64,000 bases of DNA from Panorpa germanica (taxonomy: Eukaryota; Arthropoda; Insecta; Mecoptera; Panorpidae), in assembly GCA_963678705.1 (NCBI GenBank), contig OY783208.1, forward strand, positions 3,348,001-3,412,000, given 5' to 3'. The translations under genes and the position numbers were made by a program. Positions 56,578 through 64,000 of this stretch are shown here, in pieces (within the stretch, counting starts at the first letter, position 1; each line of letters starts with the position of its first letter). Below the pieces are notes generated by a model. That model saw nothing but the letters and a program-made list of their open reading frames with translations. It made no database searches and was not told the DNA's origin.

Positions 56578-57466
56578 TTATTAACCATGTCCTTTATTTC
56601 TATAAAACTGTGCAATATATCGATAAAGTTGGCTAACAGGACCTCAAATGTCTAAATATTCTTTAATAACTCGCTATATTTAAGGAGATATTAACAATTA
56701 AAATAACCATTTCTTCCCTTTTATTATTAAAGGGATCCATCGGCAGAATATTCCAAGCCATGTAACGTCATGACCTTTAAGTAGCCATCTCCTTTATACA
56801 ACAGATATTAGATATTTACGTGTTCAATGGGCTGGTGTACTCATTTTTTAGTGTTCGATTTTTTCAATTGTTGATTGAAAATCATGTTAATAAATGTGTA
56901 TTGGCGTGTCTATTTTATTAAATATCTAAATGTTGACGGAGATATAGCAATTAAAAATTTGAATTGTAGTTTTAGCGCTAGAAATGGTTGACCATATTTG
57001 CATGACGTGAAATGCATTTTAACGTCAGTTATTTGTTGAGTAGGTCAGTGCTGTGGTAATGTTTTGTAGCTGTTGGTAGTCAAATAATCAAGTCAAATCA
57101 AAGGTTAATAGGTTTTTTATTTTATTTAACCCTGCTGAGGCAGACATAATATTGAAATTTTATTGTTCCTTGATATAGTTGTAAATAATATTTGATATTT
57201 TGATATATAAATACATATAGCAGAGATTTATGAGCTGTAAGGTTGGTAACCTTACACAAGGATTGTGATGTCACATGCACTTGGAATGTGTACAACGTTG
57301 AAACCCTTTAATAATTAAAGAGACACAATAACTTTTTTAATTGTTAATATCACTTAACATATAAGGAGTTATTAAAAAATAATTGAACATTTGAGGTTCT
57401 AGTAACCCACTTTATCAATATATGGTACACTTTTATAGAAATTAAGACATAGGACACAAGCCCATT
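56578..57466. mobile_element. Composite family A element, copy 3
   Basis: Inverted subfamily half, then a + family A copy from about 56827 ending GGACACAAGCCCATT. Nearly the same as copies at 26537-27411 and 42373-43241. Confidence 0.85.
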
Positions 57467-58074
57467 TCAGCAAATGTTAACGTCGGTACATTAACGCGAA
57501 ATCACTAAATGTTAATATCTAATAATGAATATTAAGTTTCAATTTGTATTTTATTATATTTATTGTTTTTGATATTAGGCATTACATTCTTTTACATTAA
57601 TTCTACCAGTTCATTGCCTTTATTAAATTTAACGACTGTGAAACTAAGGTTAACTTATTTTCAGCTTTCCAAAACTGTACTGCCAAGTTTGCTACATTTT
57701 GAACTCCGTGTTTTTCTTTCTTCCAGCAGCTGTTTCCACTGCTATGCTAAATTTCTTTACTGCTCCTCTCCTTTTCTGCTATTTTCTTTCTCTGTACTTC
57801 CGCCATTCACTATTTTTCTTCTTTTTACTGTTTATTTTACATTTCCATGTCTATTTTAGATGCTCCAACGTCTCCAAAATAGTAGATTCGATGCAATTTG
57901 TATTTAAGCATACCTTAATAAATTACTGATGCTTAATTAAAAACATCAAATGTTTTTAATATCAATTTGTTTGTACTTCAGTATAAGTATGTAAGACTGA
58001 TTAATGCTAATAATTTTAGTTAGATTAGAAAATGAAAACTCAATTGTTTAATAGTGAGAATACGCCTAGACACT
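57467..58074. other. Duplicated flank and pyrimidine-rich DNA
   Basis: 57467-57650 matches 45148-45296 plus 45765-45790 and shows the empty site of the retrotransposon fragment. 57700-57860 is T/C-rich and gives long but meaningless open frames. No gene seen. Confidence 0.6.
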
Positions 58075-59673
58075 TTAAACTAAATGCGTTTTTTGATGTC
58101 GCTTTAAATTATCTGCACGTGAAAAAGATTTAGTACATAAAGTGCAAGAAAACGGTTTTAAACTTAAATGTGTGTTTTTATGTCGTTTTAAATAAATTGA
58201 ATGGCTAAATGTTTGACTACATTCACCGCAAGAAAATAGTTTAATATCTAAATGTGTGCTCTTATGTAGTTTTAAAGTTGATGATTGGCTAAACGTCTTG
58301 TCACATTCGTTACAAGCAAATTGCTTCACACTTAAATGTGTACTTTTATGCTGTTTTAAAGAATATGAACTACTAAACGTTTTGCTACATTCATCGCAGG
58401 AAAATGGCTTTAGAGCTAAATGTGTGTTTTTATGGTCTTTCAAATCTGATAAGCGACTAAACGTTTTGCTACAAACATCGCAAGAAAATGGCTTTGAAGT
58501 TAAGTGTGTGTTTCTATGATGACTTAAAGTCGATGATTGACTAAACATTTTACCACATTCCTCGCAAGAAAATGGTTTTAAACCTAAATGTATATTTTTA
58601 TGTTCGTTTAAATGCGAGTAACTCCTGAACGTTTTGCTACATTCGTCGCATGAAAAAGGTTTTAAACCTAAATGTATCTTCTCATGTGTTTTTAAATTAG
58701 ATGAACTCCTAAATGTTTTACTACATTCATTACACGCAAATGGTTTCAAACCTAAATGTATGTTTTTATGTTCTTTTAAATTCGATGATTGGCTGAACGT
58801 TTTATTACATTCATTGCAAGAATATGGTTTTATACCTAAATGTGTGCTCTTATGTAATTTTAAAGTTGATGATTGGCTAAACGTTTTACTACATTCATCG
58901 CAAGCAAATAGTTTTACACTTAAATGTATGTTCTTATGACGTTTTAAATACGATGATTGGCTAAACGTTTTATTACATTCATTGCAAGAATATGGCTTTA
59001 AATTTAAATGTGTGTTTTTATGTCGTTTTAAATGATGTGAATAACTAAACGTCTTATCACATTCACTACAAGAAAATGGTTTCAAATTTAAATGTGTGTT
59101 TTTATGTAATTTTAAATGTGCTAATGAATTAAATGTTTTATTACATTCATTACAAGGAAATGGCTTTAAGTCTAAATGAATGTTCTTGTGTAGTTTCAGA
59201 TAAGATAATCGACTAAACTTTTTGTTACACTGATTGCAAGAAAATGTCTTTAAAAATAAATGTGTGGTTTTATGTTGTCTTAAAATTGATAGACATTCAA
59301 ACGTTTTATTACATACATTACAAAAATGTATTTTCTTTGTTGAATGAACTTGCAAATGTTTCATAATTTCTGTCTTGTTCTCGAACAATATGTTACATAC
59401 TTCACAGATATAAGGATTCAGTTTTTCAGTTTGTATTTGTTCACTATTCAGTGGTTCATCAAGATTTTCCACTCGAACTTCGAACTCAATAATGAAGTTA
59501 TTGTCTTGTGGTAAAACGTCTGGTTCTTCTTTAATTTTATCACTTAGTGGTGCTTCGTTGATAACTTGGTTGTTTTCTAATTGAACACCTACGTTTATAT
59601 TTGCTGTTTCCAGTGGCTCATTAAGCCCCATATTAATTTCTTCTTTTATTTGTTGAGTTTTGTAATCCTCCAT
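58075..59673 (-). CDS. C2H2 zinc-finger protein, 16 fingers
   Basis: 532 residues, one exon, ATG at 59673 (MEDYKTQQIKEEINMGLNEP). About 90 acidic residues precede the fingers and contain DKIKEEPD. Sixteen C2H2 fingers run from about residue 90 to 528, mostly C(N/D)ECxKTFSxSSxLKxHKNxH, with linkers LNLKPF, LGLKPF, LSVKLF and similar. It has the longest array in the cluster. All zinc ligands are present, so it should fold and bind DNA as a nuclear factor; the target is unknown. Adjacent fingers such as 13 and 14 are very alike, suggesting internal unit duplication. A family G MITE begins 116 bp upstream of the ATG. It is on the same strand as the finger loci at 28092, 40410 and 62401 and shares their upstream flank. 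Confidence 0.93.
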   Translation of the reverse strand: MEDYKTQQIKEEINMGLNEPLETANINVGVQLENNQVINEAPLSDKIKEEPDVLPQDNNFIIEFEVRVENLDEPLNSEQIQTEKLNPYICEVCNILFENKTEIMKHLQVHSTKKIHFCNVCNKTFECLSILRQHKTTHLFLKTFSCNQCNKKFSRLSYLKLHKNIHLDLKPFPCNECNKTFNSLAHLKLHKNTHLNLKPFSCSECDKTFSYSHHLKRHKNTHLNLKPYSCNECNKTFSQSSYLKRHKNIHLSVKLFACDECSKTFSQSSTLKLHKSTHLGIKPYSCNECNKTFSQSSNLKEHKNIHLGLKPFACNECSKTFRSSSNLKTHEKIHLGLKPFSCDECSKTFRSYSHLNEHKNIHLGLKPFSCEECGKMFSQSSTLSHHRNTHLTSKPFSCDVCSKTFSRLSDLKDHKNTHLALKPFSCDECSKTFSSSYSLKQHKSTHLSVKQFACNECDKTFSQSSTLKLHKSTHLDIKLFSCGECSQTFSHSIYLKRHKNTHLSLKPFSCTLCTKSFSRADNLKRHQKTHLV

Positions 59674-59788
59674 TATAGTACAAGGATGTTAAAGTATACT
59701 AAAAGCAAATAAACAAGTAAGCTTATGTTAATTAACTAGGAACAACAGTAATCAAGATTTTTAATCACTTTCATTCTCTCAAAAAAGT

Positions 59789-60209
59789 GGTAATTATTTG
59801 ATATAGCTACACTTTTTGTTTTGAACCTTATAAAAAACTACTGCATTTTTGTATGTTTTAAGGCGTTTGTTGTGCACTAAAAACATGTACAAATCTTACG
59901 AAATATACATTATAACATTCTTTATTTAGGAAAAGACAATATTAATGGGTAAAGTTGATATGTCAAATTTGAGGTTAGAGATAATATGACATTGTTCCAT
60001 ATATAAATGAAAATGACGTCATGTTTCACATTTATTGGTCAACTTTAAGCATAATTTCTGTCTATTTTTTAATAAAAAATTGTATAAGGTATATTACGTG
60101 TGATTTGTACATGTTTTCACTATAGTAAAAGTGCCAGAAAATATACGAAAGTGCAATAGTTTTTTTCATAAGATCAAAACAAAAAGTGTAGCTATATCGA
60201 ATAATTACC
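59789..60209. mobile_element. Family G MITE upstream of the 16-finger gene
   Basis: GGTAATTATTTGATATAGCT to AGCTATATCGAATAATTACC, 421 bp, in the promoter-side DNA of the gene at 58075. Confidence 0.88.
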
Positions 60210-60530
60210 CAAAAAATATTTAAAAAAACGAATTAAATTCTACAAATCTTTTCAATGTTAAATGTCAAAATAGTTTATATATTAATTTAAAGTATTTTTA
60301 AATATTTGCTGCTGCTTTTATTTGTAAAATTATAACTGAATTAGATGCAAATACAGTAATTTGTATAGAATTTATCTCAACCTGTTCAATGAGAGCTGTC
60401 AAAATGTATCTTCAGTTGTTAACAAGAGATAACAGACTGGATTTACACCTATTGTTTTTAGCCTGAAAACAATCAATGCCAGATGTAGCACCCTGAATGG
60501 GGGTCACGACTTACAAATCATAATCAAAAT

Positions 60531-61044
60531 AATGGGCTTACGTCCTCATTTTTTAGTGGTCGATTTTTCAATTGTTGATTGAAGTTGATGTTAATAAATG
60601 TGTATTGGCGTGTCTATTTTAATAAATATCTAAATGTTGACGGAGATATAGCAATTAAAAGTTTGAATTGTAGTTTTAGCGCTAGAAATGGTCGACCATG
60701 TTTGTATGAAGTGAAATGCATTTTAACGTCAGTTATTTGTTGAGTAGGTCAGTGCTGTGGTAATGTTTTGTAGCTGTTGGTAGTCAAATAATCAAGTTAA
60801 GTCAATAATAAGTTTTTATTTTATTTAACCCTGTTACGGCAAACATAACATTGGAATTTGATTGTTCCTTGAAATAGCTGTAAATAATATTTGATATATA
60901 AATACATATTACAGAGATTTATGAGCTGTAAGGTTGGCAGCGGTTGTGATGTCACATGCATTTGGAATGTGTACAACGTTGATTCTCTTCAATAATTAAA
61001 GAGACAAAATGACTTTTTTAATTGTTAATATCTCCTAACATATA
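60531..61044 (+). mobile_element. Family A MITE, right end lost
   Basis: Starts AATGGGCTTACGTCCTCATT, ends in TTAATATCTCCTAACATATA without the terminal repeat. Confidence 0.85.
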
Positions 61045-61520
61045 ATCATCATGGTCTTCCTGGTTATTGGCAGGGTTACCAAAATACATCTATACTCTAT
61101 GTATAGTATAACAGCAGATTCTGCACCGGTGTCAATGAGTTAAAATTTAAATATATCTTGCAAGGAAAGTTTCAAACTGATGACAGGCCCTTGAAGACAG
61201 GTTTGGAAAATACAGACAGTTTGCTGGAGCTTAGTATAATATTTCAATGCGGCAATTACTTGAATGTGAAAACAAATTACGTCTGCAAACAACTTTATAA
61301 CTAGAACGAAAATTCTATTCCATCAAGGTTCCTTTGCAAAAATTAGAATATTCAGACAATTTAGAAACTACAGGTGTTCAAGAATAATCGCTGATTCACC
61401 AATTAAACATCAATTAATTAATGTTACTGATGCAGAAATAGCAAGTGGAAAAGTTATTACCTGTCATGCTGTGTTAAAAGAACTTAAATGTGGTCAGTGT
61501 AAACAAAAAATACCAATAGA
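61045..61520. other. Unassigned sequence with a possible transposase remnant
   Basis: Lies between the family A copy and the duplicated finger block. Its right part is the open stretch described at 61318-61527; the left part is unassigned. Confidence 0.4.
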
Positions 61521-61527
61521 CAAGTAA
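61318..61527 (+). pseudogene. Possible DNA-transposase C-terminal remnant
   Basis: 69 codons without a stop, ending TAA at 61525-61527. They read FHQGSFAKIRIFRQFRNYR and later HAVLKELKCGQCKQKIP. The C-x2-C in this setting recalls the C-terminal CxxC of P-element/THAP9-like transposases, but the match is weak and could be chance. No start or other domain is visible. The frame ends right at the border of the duplicated block. Confidence 0.3.
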
Positions 61528-62149
61528 ATCAATCAATAAAAGTATTGGAAATAAGAGAATTGCTCTGGGAAGACAAATTAGATTGCTGCCATAGTTATTA
61601 TAATATTTGTACCATAAAAGGATAGTGAGGATATCAACCAATATAATGTAAAATAATTTATGTTAATGAAAAATCATCAAGAAATAGAAAATTAATTACT
61701 TTAATAAAATTAATATATTTCAATCCATTCTTTTTTTCTTAATTATGATTTCTAATTGAGCTTGTAAATTCTCGTAGTTAATATTTAAATACATATATTA
61801 ATATACTTATATATACAATACAAAAGGATTATCATATATCTTAACTTTAATATTATTAATTTTTTATTACACTTTGTAAGTAAATCTTTATATCCATAAC
61901 GATTAGACTGTTTAAATTAAAAGTATAATTTTTTTATATGGATATTGATAAATACAATACGTTTTGTTGTATATCCGGACTACAATGCGTGACGTCATAA
62001 ATTCGTTGTTAGGCCTTGGATCTAGGTGTGTTGGCTAGGAAGGTATTTTACTCAGTGTGCGGATACATTATTCAGTGTGACTGAAGGGCAGGTACTTTTC
62101 GTTAATGGAAACGTTTAAAATGCGACTTAATCCCTTGAAAAATCCCCGT

Positions 62150-62258
62150 ACTGATTTGTACATGCTTTGACTATATTAAAAGCACCATAAAATACACAAA
62201 CGTGCATTAGCTTTTTTATAAGATACAAAACAAAAGGTGTTCCTATATCGAATAATTA
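62150..62258. mobile_element. Family G MITE, right half only
   Basis: Same truncated half as at 40160-40270, carried along in the duplication. Confidence 0.8.
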
Positions 62259-62400
62259 ATAAGTTTTGTTCATCTAAAGAAAAATCAATAATCTTTTTAC
62301 ATCGTCTTCGTTTTTATTTGGTTAAGGATGTAAAACAAATGTAAATGTAAATTAAAATTTGGTTACGAAATGTAAACACGCGAAAACACACCTAAATACT

Positions 62401-63684
62401 TTAAAGTAAATGAGTTTTCTGATGTTTCTTGAGATTACCAGCTTGTGCGAAAGATTTATTACATTCGGTACAAGAAAACGGTTTTAAACCTAAATGTGTG
62501 GTCTTATGTTGTTTTAATTGCGATGATTGACTAAACGTTTTATTACATTCATCGCAAGCAAATGGCCTTAAACCTAAATGTGTGTTTTTATGTCGTTTTA
62601 AATAAATCTGATGACTAAACGTTTTAGTACATTCATCGCAAGCAAATGGTTTTAAATTTAAATGAGTGCTTTTATGTAATTTTAAAGTAGATGACTGACT
62701 AAACGTTTTGTTACATTGGTTGCAAGAAAATGGTTTTACACTTAAATGTGTGTTTTTATGTTTTTTTAAAGAATAAGAACTGCTATATGTTTTGTTACAT
62801 TCGTCACAAGAAAATGGTTTCAAATCTAAATGAGTGTTTCTATGGTCTTTTAAATCTGATAATCGACCAAATGTTTTACTACATTCATCGCAAGAAAACG
62901 GTTTTAAAGTTAAATGTGTGTTTTTATGATGTTTTAAAGTCGATAATTGGCTAAACGTTTTACCACATTCCTCGCAAGAAAATGGTTTTAAAGTTAAATG
63001 TGAGTTTTGATGTTGTTTTAAATGTGATAAATAAGTAAACGTTTTGCTACATTCGTTGCAAGAAAGAGGTTTTAAACTTATATGTGTATTTTTGTGTTGT
63101 TTTAAAGTTGTTGAACGACTGAACGTTTTACCGCATTCCTCGCAAGAAAATGGCTTCAAACTTAAATGTATGTTTTTATGTTGCTTCAAATGTGATAAAT
63201 AACTAAATGATTTATTACAATCGTTGCAAGCAAATGGTCTTAAACCTAAATGTGTGTGTTTATGCCGTTTTAAAGTAAATGAAGTGGCAAACGTTTCATT
63301 ACACTCATTACAAGAATGTAATTTCTTCACGGAATGAACTGACCAGTGTTTCAGGATTTCAGTCTTATTTTCAAACGATTTGTTACATACTTCACAGATA
63401 TAAGGCTGCAAACCTTCAGTTTGTATTTGTTCACTATTCAGTGGCTCGACGATTTTCTCAACTTGAACTTCGAACTCAATAATGAAGTTATTGTCCTGTG
63501 GTAAAATTTCAGCTTCCTCTAAACTATCGTCTGGTTCTTCTTTAATTTTATCACTTAATGGTGCTTCGTTGATAACTTGGTTGTTTTCTAATTGAACACC
63601 TACGTTTACATTTGCTTTTTCTAGTGGCTCATTAAGCACTGCATTTATTTCTACTTTCATTTGTTCAGTTTTACAATCCTCCAT
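62401..63684 (-). CDS. C2H2 zinc-finger protein, 12 fingers
   Basis: The ATG at 63684 (MEDCKTEQMKVEINAVLNEP) is chosen over an in-frame ATG six codons upstream because the paralogues start here; the product has 427 residues. An acidic N-terminal region with DKIKEEPDD precedes twelve fingers from about residue 93. The array matches the 13-finger locus at 40410-41789 finger by finger, except that its second finger (CNECNETF joined to ATSFTLKRH) fuses the front of finger 2 and the back of finger 3 of that locus. The codon that is a stop there is GAA here, so this is the intact member of the pair. One DNA-contact position differs (helix -1, Arg to Ser, finger 8 here). Linkers are LGLRPF, LSLKPF, LTLKPF and similar. 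The predicted role is nuclear DNA-binding regulator. Confidence 0.93.
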   Translation of the reverse strand: MEDCKTEQMKVEINAVLNEPLEKANVNVGVQLENNQVINEAPLSDKIKEEPDDSLEEAEILPQDNNFIIEFEVQVEKIVEPLNSEQIQTEGLQPYICEVCNKSFENKTEILKHWSVHSVKKLHSCNECNETFATSFTLKRHKHTHLGLRPFACNDCNKSFSYLSHLKQHKNIHLSLKPFSCEECGKTFSRSTTLKQHKNTHISLKPLSCNECSKTFTYLSHLKQHQNSHLTLKPFSCEECGKTFSQLSTLKHHKNTHLTLKPFSCDECSKTFGRLSDLKDHRNTHLDLKPFSCDECNKTYSSSYSLKKHKNTHLSVKPFSCNQCNKTFSQSSTLKLHKSTHLNLKPFACDECTKTFSHQIYLKRHKNTHLGLRPFACDECNKTFSQSSQLKQHKTTHLGLKPFSCTECNKSFAQAGNLKKHQKTHLL

Positions 63685-64000
63685 TATAGATAGGTAGTAC
63701 AACGATGTTAGAATATACTAAAAACAAACGAATAAATGAGGTTAAATTAATTAACTAGAGACTTACTTAATAAAATTACTTACTAAATTACATAAGCATT
63801 TAATAATTTATGTTTTTTACTCAAAAGAACATGAAATAACAAGTTAAATTCTACAAATGTATTCATAATGAAAAATAATATACAAAATAGTTTATGTAAT
63901 AATTTATACTTTTCTCAAATATTTGTTATTGTTTTTATTCGTAAAATATTAACAAAATAAGATGCAAATAAAATTAATTCTGTAGAATTTATGTCAACCT

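Larger units (their letters stand above)
61521..64000 (-). repeat. Segmental duplication, copy 2 (partner 39573-42106)
   Basis: Aligned with 39573-42106 from AAGTAAATCAATCAATAAAA to the window edge. It includes downstream flank, half a family G MITE, the finger gene and its upstream flank. Confidence 0.9.

Noticed and set aside
57563..57929. Open frames of 98 and 76 codons
   Set aside because: Low-complexity Phe/Leu/Ser sequence from a T/C-rich stretch, no start context, no domain.
58256..58939. Open frames of 87 and 101 codons opposite the 16-finger gene (and similar ones opposite the other finger genes)
   Set aside because: They are antisense shadows of the repetitive finger coding sequence, with the 28-codon period of the fingers.
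1..64000. Search for an operon-like defence or biosynthetic system, tRNA or rRNA genes
   Set aside because: Nothing found by eye; the DNA is eukaryotic and the genes are spliced or single-exon nuclear genes among mobile elements. A tRNAscan or Infernal run could still reveal a small RNA gene I missed.

Overview
The window is AT-rich eukaryotic genomic DNA with spliced genes, arthropod-style core promoters, long introns packed with transposable elements, BEL/Pao-like and Ty3/gypsy LTR elements and many MITEs. It most resembles an insect chromosome; the order (a beetle is my best guess) cannot be fixed from sequence alone. I see no prokaryotic genes, CRISPR array, operon, rRNA or tRNA.

Layout. 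Positions 1-616 hold the 3' end of a degraded non-LTR retrotransposon. Two secreted or cell-surface leucine-rich-repeat (LRR) protein genes follow: 1819-2748 (+) and 6470-7999 (-). Between 11520 and 16618 lies an LTR element with a broken Gag and no polymerase. Four exons of a prolyl 4-hydroxylase alpha-subunit gene (+), together the C-terminal catalytic domain, lie at 19112-25408. Their introns carry a TTAA-flanked MITE, PIF/Harbinger-type MITEs and copies of a roughly 630-bp MITE (called family A here, ends AATGGGCTTGTGTCC). The last exon is duplicated, without its partners, at 45843-45910.

From about 28 kb to the right edge the window is a cluster of seven C2H2 zinc-finger genes or pseudogenes: 28092-29219 (-), 37626-38903 (+), 40410-41789 (-), 48104-49363 (-), 53035-54389 (+), 58075-59673 (-), 62401-63684 (-). 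Two further 3'-end fragments lie near 26.3 and 56.4 kb. All code for a short acidic N-terminal region with IKEEP/VKQEP motifs and then 10-16 fingers joined mostly by LGLKPF-type linkers instead of TGEKPF. Four look intact. One has an in-frame stop in the finger array, one an in-frame stop at codon 33, and one a single-base frameshift in the N-terminal region. The cluster grew by segmental duplication (39.57-42.11 kb against 61.52-64.0 kb is the clearest pair), by gain and loss of single finger units, and alongside heavy MITE insertion. A second MITE family (family G, ends GGTAATTATTCGATATAGCT) lies next to nearly every finger gene.

A very young Ty3/gypsy element (29744-35381) sits about 0.5 kb upstream of the first finger gene. 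It has two 770-bp LTRs differing at about two bases, a 4-bp target-site duplication AAGC, an in-frame stop in gag and a large pol deletion. The products probably work separately: LRR proteins at the cell surface, the hydroxylase in ER collagen maturation, and the finger proteins in the nucleus as sequence-specific DNA binders. I did not find an unmistakably new biochemical system. The most unusual content is the expanding finger cluster with its altered linkers and its association with mobile DNA.
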